A stretch of DNA of 64,000 nucleotides from Hofstenia miamia (taxonomy: Eukaryota > Xenacoelomorpha > Acoela): the NCBI GenBank assembly GCA_004352715.1, contig SCFE01000108.1, forward strand, positions 1,154,690 to 1,218,689. The letters run 5' to 3'. The notes under the pieces were generated by a model that searched no databases, was not told where the DNA came from, and saw only the letters and a list, made by a program, of their open reading frames with translations. Each line of letters starts with the position of its first letter. Within the stretch, counting starts at the first letter, position 1. The position numbers and the translations under genes were made by a program. Of the stretch, positions 35,601 through 50,537 are shown one piece after another.

Positions 35601-38600
35601 AATTTATTATAATCTAAAAAATAAAATATAAATTTTGATTGAGGTTATAAATTATTTACTTCAATTAAATTTTTAGCGCTAGTCGTGTAAAGCGCTGTAT
35701 TCCTTAAAAATACAATTCAATTAAAACAAACTTTCAATCTTTTTAATCTATTTTGACCACCAGCAATCCGAAAGAGACCTTCTTCTTCAAGAGCATAAGC
35801 GTTTAAAAGTGATATACAAACTTCTATAGGCAAGGCGATTTTTCTACCTAAATATACATTAGACTTAATTTTAGCAGCTATTGAGTAAGTGCTTAAGTGT
35901 ACGTTTGAAGTAGATTTCTAAGAGTTTTCAACAACTATTTTTGGCAATAGGGACATCATTATTGCAAAACGGAATATTTTAAGCTTCTAGTTAACAATAT
36001 ATAATTTAAAGAACAGTAAATTCGCACAGTGTAAGAAAATTTTGAACGAGGCGTGCACAGGCGCGGCTTTAGAATTTTTGTGTTGAGAAAATTTATAAAT
36101 AACAAGTAATTTACACCTCTAAATACTAATTAGAAGATTGTGTGCATTGCTAATTTTAAATTTTCGGATGACACTCTTATAAACATCAATAAGAAAAAAT
36201 ATTTGAAATGGATAGAAATATTTTGGCAAAAATGGGAAATCCTTCAAGGGGAGGGGTACTGGCAGCCGGGTGCTTCCCCCTCAACGAACGCTTGCAGGAG
36301 GGGGGGGGGCAATTCAATTTTTCTTAGAATTACAATAAAAAGATTATATATTTGCAAGTTATGCAAATTCTAATTATATGTTGCAAAAACATCAATGATT
36401 TATGAGGTTCTCCGGACAACTTTAAAGTATATGTGTGCCTATAATTTTTGATAAAATTGACTTATGACATTGTGAAAAACACTCAAAAATATATTTCTTG
36501 TCACAATTTTCACATAAAAGAATATAATGTTTAGATATTTTTAAAAAATGGGCGGCCGCCCCAACTTTAAACCGCGCCTTGTTTATTATTCATAAACGGC
36601 ATACACTTTTCATAATGAGTTTTTAGTTTTAAATAGTAACAGGAATAGAATTTGTTTGTTGAAGTCAACACAAACTTTGTTTTACAAATATACACAAAGT
36701 TATGTTTCCTGATTAAGCAGATAGAATAAAATTGTATTTAGAAATGCTGCTAATAAGGGCTAAAAATCAAAATCATTTAATATAAATTATTGAGTTTCGA
36801 CAATAAACTATAAACTTTATTTCTGAACACTAAACGAAATAATAGTTGAGGTCAATAATGAAATTACTTGATATTTTAATAGTTGCAAATGCTCAGATCT
36901 AGCCTTTATTGGGCTATAGTTAGCGTTTGCACAGGCGTGATCATAGGAAAATATTAAATGAATATTTATTTTTTATTTATGGAAAATCTCTTCATAGCTA
37001 TTGAAAAGGGAACTAATTTATGAGGTTCGCCCCATAACTCTGAAATTTCTATATAGATAAAAGCTGGTCTGGTGGAACACTACTTGTTAAAGAAAATTGC
37101 AATAGTTTGATACAATGGCTTTACCCTATGAAAACCAGACATGAATTTTAAAAGGAGACCACCCTGAACAGCAAGCTTATAAGTGCAGAATCTAGAAATT
37201 CACAGCGGAGTGCCTTCCATAATAATGTTACCTCAAGTCGCAAATCATCCTCTACCTGCTCAATACAATATTAAAATACTATATAATAGATGAGTGTATT
37301 ACTTTTTAATACAAAACTAAATGTCTTAGATTTTTAAATAAATTTTGAATTTTGCATTAAGAATGTCTAATTTATTAAATAGGTCCTCCTAAAGAGTGCA
37401 GATTTGTAATGCCGTTAATAAATGAATGAAACAATAATGATTCTTTCTACCAATAGATTTTTAAGTATGTTGTGGTTTAATTAGGAGTCTATTCGCCGTC
37501 ATGATATTCCACTAACTACGCCATTACAAATTTGTTCGTAATAGTAGGAAGAGCAATTCAATGAAACGAAGTGATTAAGCAGTATTTAGAACACCCGGAT
37601 AATCGCATACGAGGGTGTGAGAAAAATAATGAGACTGGCAACACGGCGGGCAATCTGGCAACGGTGTGTCTACCGCTCTGTCTGCACTGACTGGTTTGTG
37701 TATCGCTTATAATTCTTCAGTGCACCGTTACAACTAGGTAGCGCAAACACATTAGTTTTGACGGTGCCATCAGTGAAGTTGTGTTTTTGCTGTGTGTTAC
37801 AGAAATGCAGCATCGGAAATTAGAGGAACGTTATGCAATAAAATCTTGCTTTAAACTTGGTGAATGCGCGAGTGTGACATTTGAAAAGTTGACACCGGCC
37901 TATGGGGAACATTGCTTATCAAGAGCACACGTTTTTTTGCTGGCACAAATCATTTTTTAGAAGGCAGAGAATACGTTGAAGATGAACTTCGCTCGGGGAG
38001 GTCTCAACTTCAAAAGCGGACGAAAACGTTGAACGTGTGAGGGCTCTTTTGCGAGATCGGACCGTCCTTTAACAATAAGGATGATCAATGAACAGTTAAA
38101 TTTAAACACTTTCACCGTACATCAAATTTTGAGAGACGATTTGAACATGCGAAAGATTTATTCCAAACTGATGCCGAAAATCCCCACAACTGAGTAAAAG
38201 GACTGTGTGTGTGTTGATCTTCTTGACAGGATTGTCAGTGACCGGGAATTCATAAATTGTGTGATCACATGTGATGAATCCTGGATATTTGAATATTATC
38301 CTGAAACAAAGCGACAAAGCAAAGAGTGGCACACTCCGTCATCTCCTCGACAAAAGAAATGTCGAATGAGCAAATCAAAAATCAAGCTCATGCTGATTTG
38401 TTTTTTTGACAGTAAGAGTATGGTGCACAAAGAATTTGTTCCACCAGGACAAACTGTCAACAAGGTGTTTTAACAAAGTGTTCATAAAAGGCTCAGGAAA
38501 AGAGTGATGCGTGTGAAACCCGACATTGCAGGCAGGTGGATGCTTCGTCACGACAACGCCCCGTCTCACACTGCCATTTCCATCAGTGAAAATTTGACCT

Positions 38601-41600
38601 CAAAACGCATTAGTGTTGTTCCTCAACCCCCCATCATTCACCTGATTTGAGTCCCTGTGACCTTTTCTTTTTCCCGAACCTGAAACATGTCCTCAAAGGA
38701 CGCCATCTTGTAGCTCTGGAGAACATTAAAACGACAGTGACCGACCAGTTGAAGACTTCCAGCACTGATACCATGACTGGGAAAAACGAATCCGCCGGGA
38801 ATAACTGCTCAAGACAACTACTTTGAAGGGGATAACAATGTTATATGAAGCAACTTAAAACTGTGTTAAGTACAAAATTAGTCTCATTACGTTTCTCACA
38901 CACCTCGTAAATGAGACATGAAATCTTGCATGGAAAGAAAGCGAAGGCAAGCTTTATGCTCATAAATTAGTCAGAAATTTCAAATAGTAGAATTGATAAA
39001 ATTTTAGAAAGAAAAGAGTGCCACACATTAAAGAACTGGTTTGTTTTCACCAATGTTTGCAGAATAAGTAATCGCTGTTTGCATAATTACGGTGAAAGTT
39101 ATATTGAATAATGTTGGAAATTAGGATGTCAGCAGCATTAAATATAATTCGAATAAGGCCATTCTTTTTCTGAAAGATATTTTATAAAGATCTAGAAAGC
39201 CAGAGTAGATTGCCTCGGAGATCATACCGAGAATATCTAACTAGTGCGCGCGTTTAACCGGAAATCAATGCGAAATAAAAATGTGCATAGTAGAAAGTAA
39301 ATTATTTGTTCAAGATAAACATTTATGAACATAAGCTCTACATAAATATATATTTAAAATGATGAATAATACCTAGATAACGCTCAAAATTTCAGCCGGT
39401 ATATATTTAAATGTTAAAAAGAGAACACCTAAAACACACAGGCTTTGGTTTCATAATAGATGGATAAAACATTTAAGCGCCACAAATATAAAAAAACGAA
39501 TTTTCAAATACATTATTTTACAAATTGTCATAAAATTTGAAAGTACGTTTTGATTAACAATTCTCAATTTCTAAAAAGTGTCATCCACATGTTTCACTCC
39601 AGGCGCAGTCGTTAAGATATTATTGTATTTACAGTTTATGCAAAAACTAATCATATCTTGAAAAAGAGAACTTGTTTATGAGGTTCTCTAGAAGAAATAG
39701 AAAGATTGTATGTACATGTATATACATGAGAACGGGCTTTCTAAAGCACCGCTTAATTCCAGAGAAAGCAGAATAGTTTTAAATAAAATAATTCTGTATC
39801 ATAATATTAACATAGATAAATAAAAATTTAATATTTAACCGAAAACAAACATTTTGACCATATATTAACATAATGATAAAATGAGAAAGACTTCAAACTG
39901 AATATAAATGGTTGAAAACGCATCACAATGTACTGTTCACAAATAACAAAATAAAATGTTAAAGGCTTTCAACGGAAAAACAACGTTCATTTGCTGAAAA
40001 AAACTTTGCTCAATAGCGGTATTAGAACGTCTAGTAAACTTGAATTCCAATTTTCATAGTCATTTTTACAAAAATACAGAAATTTATTTTTTTAAACCTT
40101 ATTTTGATAGAAGAATGAAGTGTTGACCTAGCAAATCATTTTTGACATTTTGATCTTACAACTATACCAAAATAACTTCACAATTACGAGTCGACCAACG
40201 GTACAATGGGTAAACCAATGATTCGTGTCCGGACCTTAACCTTAAACAGCCTTGCGTCCTCTTTAAAGGACAAATAATCTTCAAGCATATTTCCAAATTT
40301 GAAAATTTTGGGAACATATTTTACCGTAATCTTAAAAATTTCCATTGAAGCGTATTGCTGTGGCAGGGGTTGTTGAAAATATTAATAAGTTTTCTTTGAG
40401 AATTTCATATTTTTAAAAAAGATTTAAATTTTCTTCATACCTAGTGTTCATGTATTTAGAAGGTTTTGAGCCAATGGAGACAACAAAGAACTTTGACTGT
40501 TTCTTGATATGTGCAAAGATATTCCAAACCCATTGAGGCATGCCGTGTGTAAAGTCAGAGGTCGCAGACTTAGAACGAAAAAGAAAGAGGAGACTCTCCA
40601 TTATCATGTGGTGCTTTCAGATTGCGCATAGCTTTAATAGTTTTTGAGCTATAAGAAGAAATTTTTACAGGACCATGAAATTTTTTAAAAATCCCTGGGC
40701 TGTTTAAGGTTAACATCTAGAAGTATACACAGGACAATGATGCGATTATCAGGTAGAGGTCGGGGTTACTCTACCAGTCAACGGACTGAAGAGTGGGTGG
40801 CAACAGATCTGCTCTGGCACTTCCCCTAGAAGTGTGCAGGCCGGCTTAATCATGATTGCCCTCTGGCGACCCCTGGCACGCAGAGTGCTGATCTGTGTTG
40901 AGTCTGATCAGCAGAGAGTGAAGCCGAAGGCCGAGCTTCGTGAGAGGGTTGCGCCTCTCTACAGCTTTCGCCAACCAAGGCTACTAACTGAGGTAACTCG
41001 TGAGCACCTGCGTCTGCCTGCTATGGAGATCCTGATTATTTTGGAGATATTTGACACTTGTAGTGCAAAGCACCAAGTGAGCCCTAAAATCTCCGTAACT
41101 TAGAATGTCGGATCATAACTAAAACCCATGACAAAGCAAAGCTCCCTCATAGGTAAGGCTCAGCAAATGCTGGCCTAGGCCTATCTAGAGGCCAGAGACA
41201 GAAGAAAATCCTCTGTATAACTGCCCTCGTAGACGCACTCTACGGCTCTGGGCATAGACGTCGCCGTCTGCTCGACAGAACAGACAGTCTCACTCATCGT
41301 CACCGCCCCCATATGTGCAAAGCACACATAGTTGCACCTTCTTATACCCTATTGTTTAACGTCCACTCTAGGTTCGGGACTCCGCAAAGCGAGGTAGTTA
41401 TTTTGGCACTTAAAAGCATAAATTACATATATAACAATATAGCTAATAAAGGATAAATTTGATTGAAAAAAACAGACCTCAAATAATCAATTTTAGGCTT
41501 TTCAGATAACTCCAATAAAAAGGATATCATTAGCAAGATTATTGCTATATCCAGAGTTACCACTTCATTCATGACTAGAAGTGACAAAATAATTTTAGAT

Positions 41601-44600
41601 ACATAAGAAAAATAGAAATTCAAGTGTGTCTAGTAAGATAAATAGAGGGAAGGCGAAGCCATGTGTTTGAAGGAAGGAATTTCTAAAAGTTTTCCTTGAA
41701 AGTTTATGAAAGTTGTTTCCTTATTCCTTCTTTAGATTTGCAATAAACAAATTTAAGTCAATCAAGAAAAAAGTGACCAAAAGGTGATCAAAAGTGACTT
41801 TAATAAAAACTTTTAATAAAAAATTGATCAAAAATGACTAGTCACTTAAAAGTGTTAGGCCTGGTTATAGCATTCAAATTAAGTTTAGTAAACAGCTCAC
41901 CGGTTGAAGTTAAATGATCATCTAATGAAGTTCCAAAAACAGGACCAGATTTACATTCTGATAATTTTTGATGTAGCTGAGGAACAAGACGCTCCAAAAC
42001 CGCAGCTGAAGATTGATGATAGGATTGCAGTTGTTTTACGTACTAAAATGCTATATTTAAACGTCTTTACACAAAAATAAATTTTTATAAGAAATAATAC
42101 AAAATCAGGCTGTTGCATACTGTCAATCTTTATGGAGATATTTGATGAACTATTGTAGATAAAATTGATCATAAACAGAAATTCTACAGAAGATATTCAA
42201 ATTAATGTACCCTAAAAATTACTGCCAAAAATTCCTTTTTGTGCATCGGTTCATGCAAAGTTACCTCGAAAATTAGACGAAACAATTTAAAAGTTAAATT
42301 GCATCCAAATAAATACATATACACAGGGTTTCCGCGAAAACATCGGGCAATTTAACGCAGTTCCAGGGAGAAATTCAAGCAATTTCTAGGCAGCAGCAGA
42401 GTGTCAATGCAGCTTAAATGTTCAGACTGAAGTAAATGCCTTCACAGCCAGTGTTGGAAAACAAATGGTCATTTTAATCCATGATAATATAGATGATGTA
42501 ACAACTTTCAAATATATATCAACCTAACAGTGGCATATTCATGTAGTATGACAAGTGGATGGAGCCACAATAAAGATTGCACTTAAACAAACAATAAATT
42601 TAACGTAGTAAAGGCGGATGCGCTCGATAAGGTAATAGTTTTAAGTCAAAAGCAGTACTAGGTTTAATATTAACCTAGGAATATTTAAAATTTTTATGGC
42701 TTCTTGAAAATTTCTTTAGCACTTATATCTCACGAACTAATTAATTCATTACAAATCTGAAGTGTCTCCTTTTTCACTTTCGCTCCTAAACTGCGACCCT
42801 ACGTTGACCCATTGATGCGCGACCGCTGAATTTGCATTCGACACGATCCAATGAGTTTGGGTGGTCTATCTACATAAAGAGAAAGTTAAGCTTGGTTGTT
42901 GCTCCCAAGGTGCTTTTGACCTCCTAAATACCTGATCATGAGGAATGGTGAAACTTCAAACCTTTTTTAAAAAAAGAATTTTCAGAGGATTTTTTTGAAT
43001 TTTTCCAAGGACATCAGCCACAGCAATACTTTAGTATAAATATTCATATCTTAGAACTTCCAAATTTCATAATAGGTTTGGAGAAAATTGCTTGAAAATT
43101 TGGAAAACAGGTTTTTTACAAAGAACAGGTTAAGGTTAAAGCTAAAACCTTATCGTTTGTCAGAGCACGTAAGTCAAAATAATCAAATTAAAAACTAAAA
43201 ACATCGAGTGACAGCTGCTCCAGTGAGTCAAGGAATTGAATTATAGAAATTCCATGAAATTCGTATCTTCATTTAGAAAAAATCTCCAATAAACAATTAC
43301 TATAAAAACAAATTCAAAAAAATTTAAAGAAATCGGTCAAATTCAACTGATGACCAACAATAGACAGCAATTTTTCAGATTGATAACTTGCAAATTCGTT
43401 TAAATAGCTAGATTTAGATGCAAAATTTAACTATAAAAATGTCAAAAGTGGCTCGAAGGAAATGCATGAATTAGTACAAACTTTGTGTGGTTCTATTTTT
43501 ACGATTTAAACACAGCCTGCGATAACCACGAGCAAAGCAGTTATGTTTTCTATTACCATGCAAATATATCAATAGAGAATGAAATAAACAAAGTCTAAAA
43601 AGCAACTTATGAATTAAAGCAAATGAATCAAAATGTCTTATAGTGTGTCATCTACTTAAGTCTTCGACTTAAAACTGTTCCCATATCTTGCGTACCCGCG
43701 CGGACACCCTGATACAGTATACACTAAAAATAATAATATGAATTTGTAAAATAAAACTTATTTATGAATTAAAACTAAGCAAAAATTACCGTTAATAGAT
43801 AAGTGGCGTAATCTCGTTCATGAAGATTATAATTGTAAACGTTCTGAGTCAATTCATCCTAAGAATAGACATGTCATGACTTTCCCTCCACAAAGTCTGT
43901 AAAGCAGTTGAAGCATGTGCCAGGGTTGTACATTTCAATTAATTTAACAGAAAATATGCAATTTTTTATAAATTATTTCTGAATGATTTAATAGAATTGA
44001 AATAAAATCGCCAATAGCAAACTTTTTCGCAAATAAGTAAAAATATGTAATTTTAGGATTATAAATATATGAAACGATAAGACATCAAATATAATATATA
44101 TATATATATATATATATTAGACTTTATGGATACATATAATATATAAATGGCAATTAGATGTAAAATATACCCGAGCACTATTTAATTTGAGTTGGGCCTC
44201 ATCAAGTGTTTCTTGAGACTGATCAGCTCGACTACTCGCTTCAGCAACTCTTTGTGGATTTTGAAGCTGTTGAGTCTGCAAACGTTCCAATTGCTTCTGA
44301 TTTTCAGTATTTTGGTCACGTGCTGAATCATAATCAAGTCCGTATTTTTGAACTTTCGATTTCAATTGTCTAATGGCACTTGCATTTCCCTAAATTCCCG
44401 TTCATTAGTTGCAAAAATATTAAAGTTTTTACATGTTCTTTAGACATTTTTTTCAATTGATGCATATCATATCATCATTTAAAGAATAGCTAAAATATGC
44501 ACGTACTCAACATGTATAGCATAATGCCTTAAAAATGACGAGACAAGATAGCTCATTGGCATAAAGATGTAGCAGTTTGCAAGGAATTTCATCATATACA

Positions 44601-44646
<46 letters not shown>

Positions 44647-44874
44647 ATNNNNNNNNNNNNNNNNNNNNNNNNNNNNNNNNNNNNNNNNNNNNNNNNNNNN
44701 NNNNNNNNNNNNNNNNNNNNNNNNNNNNNNNNNNNNNNNNNNNNNNNNNNNNNNNNNNNNNNNNNNNNNNNNNNNNNNNNNNNNNNNNNNNNNNNNNNNN
44801 NNNNNNNNNNNNNNNNNNNNNNNNNNNNNNNNNNNNNNNNNNNNNNNNNNNNNNNNNNNTATAATATATATATA

Positions 44875-44908
<34 letters not shown>

Positions 44909-47900
44909 GATGTTTCAAGAAAATGAATATCCTAATGTATGGAAGAAAGCTGTTACCCCTGTACTAAAGAATATTGAAGTATGCAAAGAAAACTTCAGGT
45001 CAATTGCTGTGACACCGATTCTAGCAAGACAAGTTCATACCTAACCTCTACAATAAAAAAATGGAAAAAAGGTTGATAAATTTAAATTTGCATACAAAGA
45101 AAATAAAAGTACTTATGATTTACTTTATACCATGCAATATGTGTACAGTTCACTCAATGCAGATACAACATGCTTAGTGGGAATGATGTTCTTCGACTAC
45201 AGTAGTGCGTTTATTAACATACTTCAACATAAAATGATAAACCGAATTATGGAAACGTCACTATGGCTCGCAGAATGGATATTTCAATATATATATCAGA
45301 TTGGTCACAACAAGTTAAATACAATGCAAATAAGTATTCAATACCAATTGAAGTGGAATGTAATTTACTGACCAAACTGATGAAATATCAAATGAAATTA
45401 TGAATATTGAAAGATCGGTGGTTGCATTGTAAAATACTCAGACGATATGCGTGTCATTGGTAGAATCTACGATCAATCTGCTTACAGAGACTATCAGAAG
45501 TATAAAGTTCCCATAGAACAAGTTATTGAACAGTCCGTTGTAAGGAACCTTAAAATTAACACAGTAAAGACTCAAGAATTAATTATTGCTAATCCTAACA
45601 TCAAGAAAGCTCATCTTAAATTTAGTTAACGGAGAAGCAATACAACCTGCAATAATCTATAAATAATTAGGCCTGAACATTGATCAGAATCTAACTTGGA
45701 ATAGACATGTTTCACACGTTATAGGAATGGCTAACATGAAAATAAAAAGTTTGTCGTTTCTTGTAGAACACCTTACTAGTAAAAACAAGTTATTGGTATT
45801 CCAATGTTATATAGCACTAGTAAATTTATATGCTGCTGAAGTTTAGTTTCTGGCCTGTCGAAACTACAGAGAAATCAAATGCGAAAACCTGTCAAACTCT
45901 ATGCGAAAATTGCAAAAATTGAGAAAAAACATTTATATGAAGTAAAAAACAGTGCTTTTAAAGAGAAATTTCAAAAAATTATCCTAATAAATGTAAATGA
46001 TGAATCACATGTCCTGTACAATAACTGTTATTTTCAACAACACATACAAGATGCAAACTAACTATGCCTAGAATACGTTCTACATATTTTAGGAAATCTT
46101 TTATCTATTCGGCTTACAAATATATTGTGTATGGAACCTACCCGCTGTTCCTATAATAACTGTCTCATTCCTTTTCACGTGAAACATTGTTGTGTGTACA
46201 GGAATTAAAACGACATACATACATACATACATATAACGGGATATGTTCTCTTTCAGTTTAATGCAAAAAAATTCGAAAAAGACCAATCACACCAGTAGCT
46301 TCTAAAGGAAGCGCATGAAAATCTTTGAAACGAATGAGATTTGCTTGTTTAGCGTATATGTCAAGAAATCCTCAAATTCTGAAGGTTCTTCAGCGCACTA
46401 AAGGAAATATAAAAATGTGGGTCGTTGGAAAATAATGATTCGTTCTGGATCATTCTCGTATTTAATTCAACATCCTCTGTGCTGTTCAATAGTAAATTTC
46501 AGTTTTTCATTCTAACAGCTTACATGCCGTTGCATTTGATTTAAGGACATATTTCCAAAATTATATGTGGATTACATATAACACAATTATTGAAAATATA
46601 CTTTCAGCATAAACAGTGTACAGAATAGGACAGCTTTAGTTATACTGAGGGAAAGGAGAACCACATTTCTCAATTATGATTTCCAGTTCTGTTCTAAATT
46701 CGTTAAACTCTTTTGTGATTTCAAATATAATGATTCTTCTGGCTTCCAGCACACTTACAAAAGAGCAGTGATTCAAACCAATTAATTAAAATTCCTTAAA
46801 TTTTTGTATAAAATGTATTAAATGAGCTTCGTAAAAAAAATTACGATTAAAAGCCATTTCCTATTAAAATATTGAGATTGGTTAAAGTCAACAGTTTTTT
46901 CTGTCAAAAACATATTGCAAAATTTGTGTAGACATGAAAGACGCGAACTTTGAAAATACTTAGTATGGTTGTAATGTTAAAAGGCAAAAATAGTTTTAGG
47001 TCAAAATTTCATTTTAGATCAAAATAAGGTTAAAATCGACTATTAAACTAGATGTTCTATTGAGGAAGGTTTTTTGCAAAGGACCGTTCTTTTTCTGGTG
47101 AAAACCCTAAACATTTATTTGTACAGTAATATATAACCAGGGATCCGAGTAATGTTTAAACATTTTACAGTTAAAAACATCAATTGTAATATGGACATAT
47201 AATCCTAGAAACAATTCCAATGGCATTATTATAACTGTGAACTTGATATTTTACAATATTTGACTCCATATATTTATTAACATTATGCACTTACAATCGA
47301 GTTTGTTTTAAATCTTTATTCCCACTCATTCTAAATCATTTGAGAATGTTCTATCCTGATATATTCACATGTATGATTCATAGTGTACAACAAATTGCTG
47401 GCTGTGAAATAAATTTTTTTTATTGTAATCATTTTGAAAAACCGAAAGCTTAATTTTGCATCATTTAGATTTCAAAGTATCAGAAGATATTGAAATTTTG
47501 AAGAATAAAGTCAATTATTTTCCATTACTGATGCAATTACTCAATCTCAACGATGATTGGAACATGCTAAAGCAGTAGAAATGGTTAATGCTATTATTTC
47601 TTCTTTAGAATCTCCATCGGATTCAAATTTTCAAAAGTTCTGAACCGCAATCCAGATTAGGAATCGGAAGCTATTCAAAGGATAAAAAATTTTATATGAT
47701 AGCTCCGTTCGGGTTATAAATTTTTCAATGACATATTTCAACATTTCTAAAAACATATTGATGGTGATGAAACTACCAAAATAAAGACCTAAAACTAGCC
47801 TCCATGTTTATACTTTAATTATTTGGTCAAAATAAGATCAAAATTTCAAAGTTTTTTGTTCAATTTTTGAGGTCAAAACACTGTTTTTAGGTCAAAAAAT

Positions 47901-50489
47901 ATTCCTCTAGTTATGATATTTGAAAACAGAAATAATTCAAATTATATTCAAACACCTAATTCAGTTGCTGGAGTGTTACTTAATGAGGAAATAACTGCAT
48001 AATTCATTTATATAATGTATGTTAAACAATTACAAAAATTTAAATCAATCGATGTATTGAGTGCATGCGAATGAGTATTTAGAAATAAAATTGCATCATT
48101 GTAAAAAGTAATCGCTTCTCATTCAAAAATGTAATCCTTTGAATTGTACATGCTAATTCATTTCAAATTAATGCAGTTGAAATTCAAAATCCTGGTATTT
48201 TAGACTAACAGCTACTTAAACTATGGTGAGGCACCAAAACAAACACGTTAATTATCTATTGATGACTCTCGTTCGTACGATGAGCATGATTTAGATAAGC
48301 AATTTTATTGGTTTAGTTTTTTCACAAATTTGTATTCCGGAGAGCATGAAAGAAGGAGCATCGAACTAGGGCTGCTCGATTTATTGATTGTTAATTGATA
48401 ATTGACCTAGCATTCAGCAATTAATAAATTGCTTCAGCTGCGAAGTTCGATTCAAATATTAATTAGCAGTTATTATCCAAACTACTTGCAACACCCAGAC
48501 TTCCAACATGCAAAGCCTGTTTTGTTAGAACCAATCGTAGTTTGGCAACAAAGTTCGCAAAAATATCTTGTTCTAAACCATAAGTCTAAACCTAAACCCT
48601 CAAATCAAGAACTGTTTTTGAAAAAAAATATCCATCAAGATAATTGACGCAGCAAATTAATAATTAATTGATAATTGATTGACTCTTGTAATTTGATTAT
48701 CAAAGAACCCTACATCGAACACACACTTACACTCCAACGAAGGTTCTTGCACAACGCAAAATCATTAACAACATGGTGAATTTACAAAATGAAACTATTA
48801 AAAGTATGAATGGAGATTAGTTAAGAATTTGATAAAATTATAGTATAAAGGAAAATAGCATGTCATCTTACCTCACCAAGATTTTTGAGTTGAGTCAAGA
48901 ATTCACTTTCAATTCCGATTTCCAAAGCGGCCTCAAATTTTGCAACATTTAATAGTTCCTCGCTTGTTCGTGAAAGAACATCTCTTAAAATAAAAGTTAT
49001 GAAATAAAATATAGACAAAGATAGTATTAAACTGTTTAGAAAAACAAAAATTAATAATATACAGATTTTTAATGATTTGTTTAACGAAAAAAGTGCGTAA
49101 ATAGCGTTAGCGAATTCAACACTCCCATAGTACATAGCGGTAAGGCCTTTTTTCGAGTAGTTTATTCATGGCCATTACTCCAGAAACGCTTAATCGATCA
49201 TAATGATATCTAGTGGGAAGTTAGGGTGCAATTAGTACTATCACCTACAAAATTTCAAACAGTTATATAGAAAATCGCGTTCAGGCTAAACGAAATACGG
49301 CGTGCTAAAGCGGTAGAAATAAGTATATATATATATTTTTTTAATTAAAGCTTATATGATGTTTACAAGAAAGTTTATGAATGTATAAATTGGATACAAA
49401 GCATGTAGACCAGAAGGAAAAAGGTAGCATTTAGAGAAAATACTATACCATATCTCGTAAATTGGCTTAGGGGAAGCACATATATTGAAATCAAGATAAG
49501 CAATAATGAAATTGGCGATAGGACATACACGAAAGAGGGTTATGAATTTGTGGAGTTAGAAATGTCCTTTCCCCTGATGAGTGGCAGTTGAAAATTTCAG
49601 GAAAAAAATTAAATCACTTTTGGTATTTGAAATACAAGAATAATACCTATATTCCAATATATATATTAACAATTAATATCAAGCTGAAACTAAGAATTCT
49701 TCAGCTACTCGCGGTTTTTTAATAATATAGCATTCATATATCTAGACATGGTTCTATATTTATCTATGACATATTTGATTCTAGGTTTCGGCGCAACACA
49801 AGAAGAAAATTTTCTATGTAGTCTCCAAATAAATCTTATCTCATCTGTGTTCAATACCATATTTATTGCTTTAAGCAATTTAAATAGTAATAGTACAGAT
49901 AAGAGAAACCGAAAACCTTAATACATTTGGGTTTTAGACAGAATTAACATACACACCATTAAATATATAGTTGAAAAATAATCAGTCTTACAAATTTACA
50001 GTTATAATTCTTTCAAAGATTTAATAAAAATTACTCAAAATACGCGCCTACAAGGTGGAAGAATTATAACTCCCTATATTATAGGAAACAATTGAACTAT
50101 TAAAGACTATTTAACTTTTGCATTTAATTAAGGTTTACCTAACTTATAGCAAACGAAATATATCGTTTCAAACATTAAAAAATTATCGCAAAGTATTATC
50201 ACATTTGAAAATTAATAATTGATATTGTACATTATTAGAACAATAATGTTTTGACCAATAATGTATAATGAAATGTATCTAGTACTCTTTCAGCAGGGAA
50301 TTATTTGTTTGAGTGGGACAAGTCCGATCCCATGTCACAAACTATTTTTAATCAATATTCACAATTTATGCAATACAACAGCTAGTTCATATATTCATCA
50401 ATATAATATTTTTTATATGCGATTATAAATATTGGAGGATATCAAACCGTTATTCCTGTCAATTCAAATATTTTGGGCTAATTTTCAAT

Positions 50490-50537
<48 letters not shown>

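Noticed and set aside
41366-41385. GGTTCGGGACTCC as a tRNA B box
   Set aside because: No A box at the right distance and no cloverleaf arms could be paired.
42324-43714. CAGGGTTTCCGCG and its near complement at 43702-43714 as ends of a 1.4-kb mariner
   Set aside because: Only about 13 bases match, no transposase text lies between, and CAGGGTGTCC-type words are common as short relics.
47470-47660. hAT (ZMYM1-like) transposase fragment
   Set aside because: Only one 20-residue match in a frame with stops; no termini found.
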